Below are positions 37,326-45,589 of a stretch of DNA of 64,000 nt, in pieces. The position numbers and the translations under genes were made by a program. How positions within the stretch are numbered: position 1 is the stretch's first letter; the number at the start of each line of letters is the position of its first letter. The stretch comes from an uncultured Bacteroidota bacterium (GTDB taxonomy: Bacteria; Bacteroidota; Bacteroidia; Chitinophagales; Chitinophagaceae): positions 1 to 64,000 of the forward strand of contig CAJADG010000081.1 of NCBI GenBank assembly GCA_903938445.1, in the 5' to 3' direction. The notes beneath the pieces are model-generated. The model did not search any database. It was not told the origin of the DNA and worked only from the letters and a program-made list of their open reading frames with translations.

Positions 37326-38087
37326 TTAGTTCTCTATGTGAATGGTGAAGTATATAAAATTAGAAGTGATTTTATCCAAACTACTAACTAATAATTTAGG
37401 ATCGTTTAGTTTTCTCAAATCCCTTAAGCCATAACTAAATTTAACTTCAGGAGAAATGGTTGCATATCTTAAATAAAAACTAGTGCCTAAGCCAATTTCG
37501 TATGCTATGTCAGTACCTTTAATAACATTTGGATAAGACTGTCCATTATTGATTGTAGCAGATTTTTCAGAGCCTAAATCAAAGCCAAATTTTATTCCAG
37601 TAATCAAATAATGACGCATGATATCGGTATATCTAAAAGCGGTATAACGGTCTGATTGCATTTTAATATCAAAAGGAACATCAATAATTACAGAAGGGAT
37701 GGAATAAGTTTGCGTGTTTGGAGAATTTGTTCCATTTGTAGCCAATGTGGTATAACTAAAAGCATTTCTATTTCCGGAAATTAAAAGAGTGGGGTTGGTT
37801 CTTAATAAAAAATGGTTGGTTAGTTTTAATGTTCCACTCAGCCCTAAATTAATATACATCGTCTGTATAGGTTGAATGGTGCTAATTGAACCAGTAGATG
37901 GCATTAAAAAATAAGTATTTCTATTAAAAGATAAAAAGCTATTATTCAGTCCAAAGCTCATTCCTAAATAATAGGGAAGGTCGTCATGATCTGGTTGAAA
38001 TACTTCATCTGTTTGTGAAAATGCGGCTGATGCAAATCCTAAAAATGCGATAATGATTATAACTTGCTTCCGCAATAGATACTGCAT
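37326..38087 (-). CDS. porT: PorT-like outer-membrane protein (type IX secretion/gliding)
   Basis: Outer-membrane beta-barrel protein of 253 aa with signal peptide (VIIIIAFLGFASAAFSQ). Alternating amphipathic strands (for example YYLGMSFGLNNSFLSF, FLLRTNPTLLIS, GIKFGFDLGSE) and the terminal YFTIHIEN fit the PorT/SprT family, a component needed for type IX secretion of adhesins and proteases. The first 31 nt overlap the end of ubiE, a linkage known in Bacteroidota and one that implies translational coupling. The call rests on length, topology and neighbour, since barrel sequences diverge. Confidence 0.83.
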   Translation of the reverse strand: MQYLLRKQVIIIIAFLGFASAAFSQTDEVFQPDHDDLPYYLGMSFGLNNSFLSFNRNTYFLMPSTGSISTIQPIQTMYINLGLSGTLKLTNHFLLRTNPTLLISGNRNAFSYTTLATNGTNSPNTQTYSIPSVIIDVPFDIKMQSDRYTAFRYTDIMRHYLITGIKFGFDLGSEKSATINNGQSYPNVIKGTDIAYEIGLGTSFYLRYATISPEVKFSYGLRDLRKLNDPKLLVSSLDKITSNFIYFTIHIEN

Positions 38088-38803
38088 ATTCCTAAACTTA
38101 ATTTTTGTTGAGCCACTTGTTTAAATCCGGCCTTTTCAAAAATAGTCAAAAAGGCGCTTCCTTCGGGGAAAGCAATCACACTTTTATTTAAGTAGGCATA
38201 AGCTTCTTTATTACCAGAGAAGATTTTACCTATAGTTGGGGTAATCCAATTCATATAAAAGCTATAAATAGGCTTAAAAAGTGGATTGGTAGGTTGAGAG
38301 AACTCTAAAATAACCAACTTGCTATTGGGCTTTAACACTCTATGAATTTCCTGGAGTCCTTTTTCCAAATTAGCGAAATTTCTTACTCCAAAAGCAACCA
38401 TTGCTCCATCAAACTTTGCTTCTTCAAATGGAATGTCGGTACTATCTCCTAAAACCAACTGAATTTTATGGGAGAGCCCTGTATTTGAAATTTTAATTCT
38501 GCCATATTGCATCATGCCTTCAGAAATATCCATACCTGTGATTTGTTCAGGTTGAATAAGTTTATTGGCCATTAAAGCCATATCAGCAGTTCCTGTTGCT
38601 ATATCTAATAAATGATGAAGTGGCTTTTGGCCAAATTTTGAAATGGCCTTTTTTCTCCAACCTTGGTCAATACCCAAGCTTAAAAAGCGGTTTAAGAAAT
38701 CATATCTTTTAGCAATAGAATTAAACATACTTGCCACCTGATCTTTCTTTCCTGCATCACTCCCGGCATAGGGAACAATTTTATCGTGTTCGAATTGACT
38801 CAT
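38057..38803 (-). CDS. ubiE: Demethylmenaquinone methyltransferase
   Basis: SAM-dependent C-methyltransferase of 248 aa (UbiE/MenG) for the last step of menaquinone synthesis. Motifs: MFNSIAKRYDFLNRFLSLGID, the SAM loop LLDIATGTADMAL, GMDISEGMMQ, and FGVRNFANLEKGL. Bacteroidota use menaquinone, so the MenG reaction is the likely one. The -7 element TATCTTTG lies only 4 nt before the ATG at 38803. Leads a tight set with porT and pyrC; divergent from rsgA. Confidence 0.94.
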   Translation of the reverse strand: MSQFEHDKIVPYAGSDAGKKDQVASMFNSIAKRYDFLNRFLSLGIDQGWRKKAISKFGQKPLHHLLDIATGTADMALMANKLIQPEQITGMDISEGMMQYGRIKISNTGLSHKIQLVLGDSTDIPFEEAKFDGAMVAFGVRNFANLEKGLQEIHRVLKPNSKLVILEFSQPTNPLFKPIYSFYMNWITPTIGKIFSGNKEAYAYLNKSVIAFPEGSAFLTIFEKAGFKQVAQQKLSLGICSIYCGSKL

Positions 38804-38807
38804 ACTG

Positions 38808-38815
38808 CAAAGATA
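38808..38815 (-). promoter_or_regulatory. -7 promoter element of ubiE, 4 nt from the start codon
   Basis: Minus-strand TATCTTTG, an exact TAnnTTTG match, separated from the ATG by CAGT; predicts a leaderless ubiE-porT-pyrC message. Confidence 0.5.
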
Positions 38816-38843
38816 TTGATTTTGTGGGTTATCTTCGTATCAC

Positions 38844-39767
38844 ATGAGAGCTAGGATTTATAAATCTACAGGTAGTTGGTACACCGTTAAATCGGAGGAG
38901 GGATTGTTTTATCAAGCACGCATAAAAGGGGTGATAAAATTAGACAATCGTACTTCTACCAACCCCATAGCGGTAGGGGATTGGGTGAGTTGTGAAAAAG
39001 AAGCCGATCAGCCTACCATCATGATATCTGACATTTTAGATCGAGATAATTACGTTGCAAGACAATCACCACATAATAAAAGACAGCAACATATTATTGC
39101 TTCTAATTTAGATCAATCTATTTTGCTTGCTACTTTAAAGTCTCCAAAAACTTCACAGGGATTTATTGATCGTTTTTTAATTTCTTGTGAGGCTTTTCAT
39201 ATTCCAGCTATTATTGTTTTTAATAAATCTGACATCTATGGAGAAAAAGAGATGGCAATTTATGAAATGATGAAAGAAATGTATGAAGCCATAGGGTACC
39301 AAGTTTTTTTAATAAGCATTGAAAAAGAAATTGGATTAGCTCCTATTAAAGAATTGTTATTGAATAAAACTACATTGGTAAGTGGACATAGTGGAGTAGG
39401 TAAATCTTCTTTTATTAATTATTTATTTCCAGACTTAGATATTGATACGCAAGAAGTTAGTGAGTGGAGTGGAAAAGGAATGCATACTACTACCTTTGCA
39501 CAAATGTATGATTTGCCAACAGGAGGTTCGGTGATTGATACACCCGGTATGCGTGAATTGGGTTTGGTTAATTTAGAGAAAGAAGAATTAGCGCAATATT
39601 TTCCGGAAATGCGTGAAAAAATGAGCGGCTGTCAATTTAATAATTGCCAACATATTAACGAACCAGGTTGTGCCGTGAAAGCTGCAGTGGAAAAGGGTTT
39701 GATAACCGAAGCACGCTTTTTTAGTTACGTGGATTTATGGCATGGTATAGAGACCTACAAGTATTAA
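38844..39767 (+). CDS. rsgA: Ribosome small-subunit maturation GTPase RsgA
   Basis: Circularly permuted GTPase of 307 aa that helps mature the 30S subunit. N-terminal OB fold, then G motifs in the permuted order: G4 NKSD (about 127), G1 GHSGVGKSS (about 179), G3 DTPG (about 232). The C-terminal zinc knuckle GCQFNNCQHINEPGC is intact. TATCTTCG (38830-38837), one mismatch from the -7 consensus, ends 6 nt before the ATG. Divergent from ubiE across a 40-nt gap. Confidence 0.96.
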   Translation: MRARIYKSTGSWYTVKSEEGLFYQARIKGVIKLDNRTSTNPIAVGDWVSCEKEADQPTIMISDILDRDNYVARQSPHNKRQQHIIASNLDQSILLATLKSPKTSQGFIDRFLISCEAFHIPAIIVFNKSDIYGEKEMAIYEMMKEMYEAIGYQVFLISIEKEIGLAPIKELLLNKTTLVSGHSGVGKSSFINYLFPDLDIDTQEVSEWSGKGMHTTTFAQMYDLPTGGSVIDTPGMRELGLVNLEKEELAQYFPEMREKMSGCQFNNCQHINEPGCAVKAAVEKGLITEARFFSYVDLWHGIETYKY

Positions 39768-39784
39768 TTCCACATTTATTTTTC

Positions 39785-40324
39785 CTACTTTTTATCAGGC
39801 GCTTCATTGGCATGCTCAAACCAGCTTGCATACTTTACATAATTATTCGAAATACGATTTATCTCGCCATGAATTAATTCCTCACTAACTGCTTTAACTT
39901 TTTTAGCGGGTACACCAGCATAAATACTTCCAGCTTCTACAATTGTTCCTTCTAAAACCACAGCACCTGCTGCAATAATTGAATTAGAATGCACCACGCA
40001 TCCATCCATTACAATACTACCCATACCAATTAAAACATTGTCGTGAATGGTACAACCATGCACCATAGCATTATGTCCAATGGAAACATTGTTGCCAATA
40101 TTAGTAGGGTGTTTTAAATAAGTACAATGTATAATAGCGCCGTCTTGAATATTTACTTTATTACCCATTTTAATAAAATGCACATCTCCTCTGATGACCG
40201 CATTAAACCAAACTGAGCATTCATTACCCATGACCACATCACCCACAATGGTTGCATTGGGTGCTACAAAACAATTTTCACCAAATTGTGGATCTTTCCC
40301 TTGAACAGTGAGTATGGTTGCCAT
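39785..40324 (-). CDS. Gamma-carbonic-anhydrase-like hexapeptide protein
   Basis: Left-handed beta-helix protein of 179 aa. Hexapeptide repeats (FVAPNATIVGDVVMG, VNIQDGAIIHC, VSIGHNAMVHG, VLIGMGSIVMDG) run through the chain. The candidate metal-binding histidines H in IIHC, IGHNAMVHG are present, as in gamma-class carbonic anhydrases and their YrdA/PaaY relatives. Zinc-dependent CO2 hydration is possible but not certain. ATG 40324 is used; the frame extends to 40375 without conserved sequence. Divergent from an aminotransferase. Confidence 0.88.
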   Translation of the reverse strand: MATILTVQGKDPQFGENCFVAPNATIVGDVVMGNECSVWFNAVIRGDVHFIKMGNKVNIQDGAIIHCTYLKHPTNIGNNVSIGHNAMVHGCTIHDNVLIGMGSIVMDGCVVHSNSIIAAGAVVLEGTIVEAGSIYAGVPAKKVKAVSEELIHGEINRISNNYVKYASWFEHANEAPDKK

Positions 40325-40358
40325 AAAAATGCGACTTTTGTACTGCAAATTACGCTGA

Positions 40359-41558
40359 ATGGCAACAATAAACAATAGACATCTCTTTTTTCAACACCTG
40401 GCTCAAACCTCAGATAAACCTATAGGGATAGAAGTGGCAACGGCTAATGGTATTTATATTCATGACGTAGCAGGCAAAGCCTTTATAGATATGATTGCAG
40501 GATTTAGTGTTTGTAATATTGGGCATAGTCATCCTGCAGTAATTCATGCCATTAAAGAACAGGTGGAAAAATACATGCATGTTATCGTGTATGGTGAATT
40601 TGTGCAAGCGCCACAAGTACAATATGCAAAAGCAATCACGGCCTTGTTACCAGAAAATTTAGATGCAGTCTATTTTACAAATAGTGGTGCTGAAGCAACG
40701 GAAGGCGCAATGAAATTGGCAAAGCGTGTTACAGGTCGAACAAAAATACTTTCTTTTAAAGGTGCTTATCATGGAAGTACACAAGGGGCATTGAGTGTAA
40801 TGGGAGATGAATATTTTAAAAATGCGTTTAGGCCTTTGCTACCTGATACTTTACAATTACGCTATAATAATTTTGAAGATATTGAATTCATTGATAATAC
40901 AGTTGCATGTGTTTTAGTAGAATTAGTGCAAGCCGAAACGGGCGTTACACCTGCTAACAAAGAATGGATTGGGGCCTTAAAGGAAAAGTGTGAATCTTTA
41001 TGTGCTTTATTGATTGTTGATGAAATTCAATCTGGCTTTGGGCGTACAGGTACCTTATTTGCTTTTGAACAATATGGGATTGTTCCAGATATTTTATTAA
41101 CGGGGAAAGCATTGGGTGGCGGCCTGCCATTGGGGGCTTTTATTGCTAGTGCTAAAATGATGTCAGCATTGACTCAAAATCCTGTATTAGGCCATATCAC
41201 TACCTTTGGTGGGAATCCTGTTTCCTGTGCAGCGGGGATGGCAGCATTAACTGTTTTACAGCAAAGTGGTTGGATAGGAGCGGTGAAAGAAAAGGAAAAT
41301 TATTTAGTGAATCATTTGCATCACCCTGCTATATTACATCGCAATCATTGTGGATTATGGATGTCATTACAATTTGAATCCGCAGCGTTGACTAAAAAAA
41401 TTGCAGCTGCTTGTATTGAAAATGGAGTAATAACGGATTGGTTTTTATTTGCTGAAGATCGCATTCGTATTGCACCGCCTTTATGCATCACGATTGATGA
41501 ACTAATTGTAGCGATAGATAAAATGATTGCAAGTATCAATCAGGCAACCTCGAATTAG
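40359..41558 (+). CDS. Class III aminotransferase (acetylornithine-type fold)
   Basis: PLP-dependent class III aminotransferase of 399 aa. The Schiff-base Lys lies in LLTGKALGGGLPLG (about 250), the cofactor Asp in LLIVDEIQSGFGRTG, and the phosphate-binding FTNSGAEATEGAMKLA and substrate HGSTQGALSV segments are clear. The closest named types are acetylornithine/succinylornithine or 4-aminobutyrate aminotransferases; annotation pipelines call such proteins the aspartate aminotransferase family. No arginine-synthesis genes adjoin it, so the substrate is open. Its 3' end overlaps bshA (convergent) by 4 nt. Confidence 0.86.
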   Translation: MATINNRHLFFQHLAQTSDKPIGIEVATANGIYIHDVAGKAFIDMIAGFSVCNIGHSHPAVIHAIKEQVEKYMHVIVYGEFVQAPQVQYAKAITALLPENLDAVYFTNSGAEATEGAMKLAKRVTGRTKILSFKGAYHGSTQGALSVMGDEYFKNAFRPLLPDTLQLRYNNFEDIEFIDNTVACVLVELVQAETGVTPANKEWIGALKEKCESLCALLIVDEIQSGFGRTGTLFAFEQYGIVPDILLTGKALGGGLPLGAFIASAKMMSALTQNPVLGHITTFGGNPVSCAAGMAALTVLQQSGWIGAVKEKENYLVNHLHHPAILHRNHCGLWMSLQFESAALTKKIAAACIENGVITDWFLFAEDRIRIAPPLCITIDELIVAIDKMIASINQATSN

Positions 41559-42691
41559 CAATCTCCTGTTCTGCAATATTGACGATACAAAGTTTCGTAT
41601 TGAGGAATAATACTTTCAATATCAAATTGCTTTGCTTGATTTAATGCGTTCTTTTTAAAAGTATTCAACTTTTCTTCGTCTTGTAAAATGGCAATTGCTT
41701 TTTCGCTCATTGTTTTGGTGTCTCCCACAGATGCAGTATATCCCGTAACGCCATCGATGTTTACTTCGGCTAGTCCACCTGCGTCAGAACTAATCACCAC
41801 AGCACTTGCAGCCATTGCTTCTAAGGCAGCTAATCCAAAGCTTTCATATTCTGATGGTAGTAAGAAAATATCACTTACTGCTAAAATTTCTTCCATTTGC
41901 TCTTGCTTTCCTAAAAAACGGACATCGGATTCTATTCCAAATTGTCTTGCTAAGTCCTCGGCAATAGGACGTTCTGGTCCATCACCCACCATTAACAATT
42001 TAGAAGGAATAGTAGCATGAATATTTTTAAATATTTCCATTACATCATCTATTCTTTTTATTTTTCTAAAGTTAGATGCGTGTACAATAATTTTTTCTCC
42101 ATTAGGTGCAATCACTTGTCTAAATGCAGCCACCGGTTTTTTATCATAACGATGTAAATCCACAAAATTATTGATGACCTGAATATTTTTACGAATATCA
42201 AAATGCTTCAAGGTTTCTTCTTTCAAATTTTCAGACACTGCAGTAATCGCATCACTCTCATTAATGGAGAAAGTAACTACGGGTTCGTAAGTTTTATCTC
42301 TTCCTACTAAAGTAATATCCGTTCCATGTAGCGTAGTAATTACAGGAACCGATCTGCCTGTTTTTTGCATTACAATTTGCTTGGCAGTATAAGCAGCTGA
42401 AGCATGCGGAATAGCATAATGTGCATGTATCAAATCCAAATCATGATTTAAAATAACATCCACCATGGTACTGGCTAAAGCCAATTCATAAGGAGGATAA
42501 TCAAATAAAGGATAAGTAGGTACCCTTACCTCATGATAAAATATATTGGCATGGAAGCCATTTAATCGAACCGGTTGTTGGTAGGTAATAAAATGAATCT
42601 CATGACCTTTTTCGGCCAATGCTTTTCCAAGCTCAGTCGCTAATACGCCACTTCCTCCAAATGTTGGATAACAAACAATACCAATCTTCAT
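41555..42691 (-). CDS. bshA: N-acetyl-alpha-D-glucosaminyl L-malate synthase
   Basis: GT4 glycosyltransferase of 378 aa that joins UDP-GlcNAc to L-malate in the first step of bacillithiol synthesis. The N-terminal YPTFGGSGVLATELG, the HAHYAIPHAS and TLHGTDITLVG segments and the donor-site SEYESFGLAALEAMA are characteristic of BshA rather than a general GT4 enzyme. It shows that this organism probably uses bacillithiol as its thiol buffer. BshB and BshC are not in the window. Confidence 0.92.
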   Translation of the reverse strand: MKIGIVCYPTFGGSGVLATELGKALAEKGHEIHFITYQQPVRLNGFHANIFYHEVRVPTYPLFDYPPYELALASTMVDVILNHDLDLIHAHYAIPHASAAYTAKQIVMQKTGRSVPVITTLHGTDITLVGRDKTYEPVVTFSINESDAITAVSENLKEETLKHFDIRKNIQVINNFVDLHRYDKKPVAAFRQVIAPNGEKIIVHASNFRKIKRIDDVMEIFKNIHATIPSKLLMVGDGPERPIAEDLARQFGIESDVRFLGKQEQMEEILAVSDIFLLPSEYESFGLAALEAMAASAVVISSDAGGLAEVNIDGVTGYTASVGDTKTMSEKAIAILQDEEKLNTFKKNALNQAKQFDIESIIPQYETLYRQYCRTGDC

Positions 42692-42781
42692 TTTACTTAA
42701 GTTGAATATGCAATTAACAACTAAATATCCGATAAAGTTTAATTATATTTAAGAATTATTTGAATGTTAAAATAACAACTT

Positions 42782-44155
42782 ATGCGTCTATTATTAGTGT
42801 TGGTTTTTTGTTTGCCATTTTTAGCGCAAGCACAAGTGAATCAAGATAGTATTATGATTAAAAAAATGTCAGATGAAATTATGACCCATGGCAAGGCTTA
42901 TGATTTGTTAAGAGAGCTGACTAAAAAAATTGGAGGTCGTTTAGCGGGTTCTCCTCAACAACAAAATGCGGCCGTTTGGGGTAAGCGTAATATGGAATCA
43001 TTTAATCCTGATAAAGTGTATTTGCAGCCTTGTAAAACACCAAGTTGGCAAAGAGGTGGAAAAGATTTTGCAGCCATTGTGGGCGTTAATGGAAAGCCAA
43101 CAATCCAAAAATTAGAAGTATTGGCATTGGGAAATTCATTAGGCAGTAATGGTTTAATTGAAGCTGAACTTTTAGCCGTTGCTAATTTTGATGAATTGGA
43201 AAAACGCAAGGACGAAGTAAAAGGAAAAATTGTTTATTTCAATAGTGAGTTTGATCCAACATTGGTGCAAACCTTTAAAGCATATGGTGCATCTGGTGTG
43301 TACAGAAGATCAGGCCCTAGTCGTGCTGCAAAATATGGAGCAGTAGGCGTGATGATTCACTCCTTAAGTTCTGCACCTGATAATGCGCCACATACAGGTG
43401 CAATGGTATATGATGAAGCGCAACCAAAAATTCCTGCTGTAGCTTTAGGACCTAATGATGCTAAGGCTTTATATGCACAAGCAAAAAAAGAAACCCTAAG
43501 AGTGCAAATGCAAACCTATGGTTTCTTTTTACCTGATGCGGATGAAAATAATGTTGTTGCAGAAATAAAAGGTACAGAACATCCTGAAGAAATTATTACC
43601 ATAGGAGGTCACTTAGATAGCTGGGATGTAAACGAAGGTGCACATGATGATGGTGCAGGTGTGGTACATGCAATGGAAGTATTACGCACAATGAAAGCAT
43701 TAAATTATCAACCTAAACATACTATTCGTTTTGTATTATTTGCCAATGAAGAGAATGGCGGAAAAGGGGGTGCTAAATATGCCGAGTTAGCGAAAGCAAA
43801 TAAAGAGAAACATATTTTAGCTTTAGAAAGTGATGAGGGTGGTTTTACACCAAGAGCCATTGCTATTACTTGTTCTCCAGCACAATTAGCTCGATTTGAA
43901 AAATGGACGCCGTTGTTAAAGCCTTATGGAACCGAAGTTACACCAGGCGGTGGTGGCGCTGATATTGGACCATTAACAGGGTATGATAAAAATATTATTA
44001 TGTCGAGCATGATTCCAGATAGTCAACGTTATTTTGATTTGCACCATGCAAAAACAGATGTTTTTGAAAATGTAAATAAGCGTGAATTGTTATTAGGTGC
44101 GGTAAACATCGCAGCCTTCATTTACTTAGTAGATCAGTATGGCGTGAATCCATAA
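42782..44155 (+). CDS. Secreted M28 family zinc aminopeptidase/carboxypeptidase
   Basis: Exported peptidase of 457 aa with signal peptide (MRLLLVLVFCLPFLAQA). A PA (protease-associated) domain lies at about residues 120-250, within the M28 fold. Zinc ligands are visible in GGHLDSWDVNEGAHDDGAG and the catalytic Glu pair in FANEENGGKGG; a further ligand Asp is in LESDEGG and the last His in DLHHAKTD. The layout resembles carboxypeptidase Q and similar enzymes. Cleavage preference is unknown. Ends at a strong hairpin terminator. Confidence 0.91.
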   Translation: MRLLLVLVFCLPFLAQAQVNQDSIMIKKMSDEIMTHGKAYDLLRELTKKIGGRLAGSPQQQNAAVWGKRNMESFNPDKVYLQPCKTPSWQRGGKDFAAIVGVNGKPTIQKLEVLALGNSLGSNGLIEAELLAVANFDELEKRKDEVKGKIVYFNSEFDPTLVQTFKAYGASGVYRRSGPSRAAKYGAVGVMIHSLSSAPDNAPHTGAMVYDEAQPKIPAVALGPNDAKALYAQAKKETLRVQMQTYGFFLPDADENNVVAEIKGTEHPEEIITIGGHLDSWDVNEGAHDDGAGVVHAMEVLRTMKALNYQPKHTIRFVLFANEENGGKGGAKYAELAKANKEKHILALESDEGGFTPRAIAITCSPAQLARFEKWTPLLKPYGTEVTPGGGGADIGPLTGYDKNIIMSSMIPDSQRYFDLHHAKTDVFENVNKRELLLGAVNIAAFIYLVDQYGVNP

Positions 44156-44174
44156 GTCAGTCACGAAAATTAAT

Positions 44175-44214
44175 TAGACAAATAAGCCCCGAATTTCCGG
44201 GGCTTATTTGTCTA
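44175..44214 (+). terminator. Strong terminator after the M28 peptidase gene
   Basis: Perfect 17-bp arms (44175-44191 and 44198-44214; core AATAAGCCCCG/CGGGGCTTATT) with a 6-nt loop. The T-tract after the stem is weak (GGTTTTC), but the stem is long. Confidence 0.85.
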
Positions 44215-44229
44215 GGTTTTCTACACATC

Positions 44230-44244
44230 AGTCGCTTTGCGACT
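44230..44244. other. Short hairpin between two terminators
   Basis: AGTCGC-TTT-GCGACT, a perfect 6-bp stem with a 3-nt loop and no T-tract. It sits between the terminators of the two convergent genes; role unknown. Confidence 0.5.
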
Positions 44245-44281
44245 TCTTAGGTGGCTTTGAAAAAATCATAAGACGAAAAAT

Positions 44282-44316
44282 AAAAAAGCCCTTAAATTTT
44301 AATTAAGGGCTTTTTT
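44282..44316 (-). terminator. Terminator after the carB C-terminal gene
   Basis: Arms AAAAAAGCCCTTAA (44282-44295) and TTAAGGGCTTTTTT (44303-44316), 14 bp perfect with a 7-nt loop, directly after the minus-strand stop at 44318. Confidence 0.92.
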
Positions 44317-44317
44317 A

Positions 44318-45511
44318 TTAACGAGAAAGGTTCATGGAACGCTCTTTGTACAATGTTCTGAAGTAAGGGTCGCGTAAGTCTTTGATAAAACGAATCGCTT
44401 CACCAGTACTCTTCATCTCTGGTCCTAATTCTTTGTTCACGCCAGGGAATTTCTCAAAGCTAAACACCGGTTCTTTAATTGCGAAGCCGTCTAGTTTTTT
44501 CTCCATGGTAAAGTCAGTCAACTTTGCAGATCCCAACATTATTTTGGTAGCAATATTTAAATAAGGTATTTGATATGCTTTAGCAATGAACGGTGTTGTT
44601 CTTGATGCTCTTGGGTTAGCTTCAATCACATATACTTTATCATCCTTAATGGCAAACTGAATATTAATCAATCCTCTGATATTTAAAGCTCTTGCGATTT
44701 TCTCACTATAAAATTCCATTGTCGCAACAATCAATGGAGTCAAGTTAAATGCAGGTAATACTGCATTACTATCACCACTATGAATACCCGCTGGCTCAAT
44801 ATGTTCCATCACACCCATTACGTGAAAAGTTTCACCATCAAAAATGGCATCCACTTCGGCTTCTTGACAACGATCTAAGAAATGGTCAATTAAAATTTTA
44901 TTATCAGGGATATGTTTTAAAATGCCTACTACTGCAGTTTCTACTTCGGCATCATTGATTACAATACGCATTCTTTGACCACCAATTACATAGCTAGGTC
45001 TTACCAATACTGGATAACCTACTTGGTTGGCAACCTCAATGGCTTCTTCGGCTGTGTAAGCAGTACCATAACTTGGATAAGGAATATTTAATTCTTTTAA
45101 CAAGTCACTAAAACGACCACGGTCTTCGGCGATATCTAAACTATCAAATGAAGTACCTATAATTTTAATGCCTCTTTCTGTTAAACGCTTTGCTAATTTT
45201 AATGCAGTCTGTCCTCCTAATTGTACAATCACACCTTCTGGTTGTTCTAATTCAATAATCTCCCAAAGGTGTTCCCAAAACACAGGCTCGAAATATAATT
45301 TATCGGCCATATCAAAATCGGTAGATACGGTTTCAGGATTACAGTTAACCATGATGGCTTCGTAACCAGATTCTTTCACTGCTAATAAACCGTGTACACA
45401 ACAATAGTCAAATTCAATACCTTGCCCAATACGATTAGGACCACTTCCTAAAACAATAATTTTCTTCTTTTTCGATGGGATGGATTCGTTGGAGTTCAGA
45501 TTGTTGCTCAT
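44318..45511 (-). CDS. carB: Carbamoyl-phosphate synthase large subunit, C-terminal half only
   Basis: A 397-aa protein that equals only the second half of CarB (normally ~940-1070 aa). It opens with a short unconserved leader, then IIVLGSGPNRIGQGIEFDYCC, which is residue ~558 of the Escherichia coli protein, and runs through the second ATP-grasp domain (VLVRPSYVIGGQRM, EVDAIFDG, VIEANPRASRT) to LGPEMKSTGEA. The allosteric MGS-like domain is missing. This half phosphorylates carbamate in the full enzyme. A perfect -7 element 15 nt before ATG 45511 shows an independent gene. The N-terminal half is nowhere in this window; umuC lies just upstream. Confidence 0.85.
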   Translation of the reverse strand: MSNNLNSNESIPSKKKKIIVLGSGPNRIGQGIEFDYCCVHGLLAVKESGYEAIMVNCNPETVSTDFDMADKLYFEPVFWEHLWEIIELEQPEGVIVQLGGQTALKLAKRLTERGIKIIGTSFDSLDIAEDRGRFSDLLKELNIPYPSYGTAYTAEEAIEVANQVGYPVLVRPSYVIGGQRMRIVINDAEVETAVVGILKHIPDNKILIDHFLDRCQEAEVDAIFDGETFHVMGVMEHIEPAGIHSGDSNAVLPAFNLTPLIVATMEFYSEKIARALNIRGLINIQFAIKDDKVYVIEANPRASRTTPFIAKAYQIPYLNIATKIMLGSAKLTDFTMEKKLDGFAIKEPVFSFEKFPGVNKELGPEMKSTGEAIRFIKDLRDPYFRTLYKERSMNLSR

Positions 45512-45526
45512 ATGTATAAAATTGGG

Positions 45527-45534
45527 CAAAAATA
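45527..45534 (-). promoter_or_regulatory. -7 promoter element of the carB C-terminal gene
   Basis: Minus-strand TATTTTTG, an exact TAnnTTTG match ending 15 nt before the ATG at 45511, in the 78-nt gap after umuC. Confidence 0.58.
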
Positions 45535-45589
45535 CATCAGCAAAAGCATTTATACGAATTTTTATGGAAGGGTTTTCCACCAAGTTTAC

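Noticed and set aside
45512-45583. Upstream extension of the carB half to a TTG at 45583
   Set aside because: The extension has no similarity to CarB, and the perfect -7 element at 45527-45534 would lie inside it.
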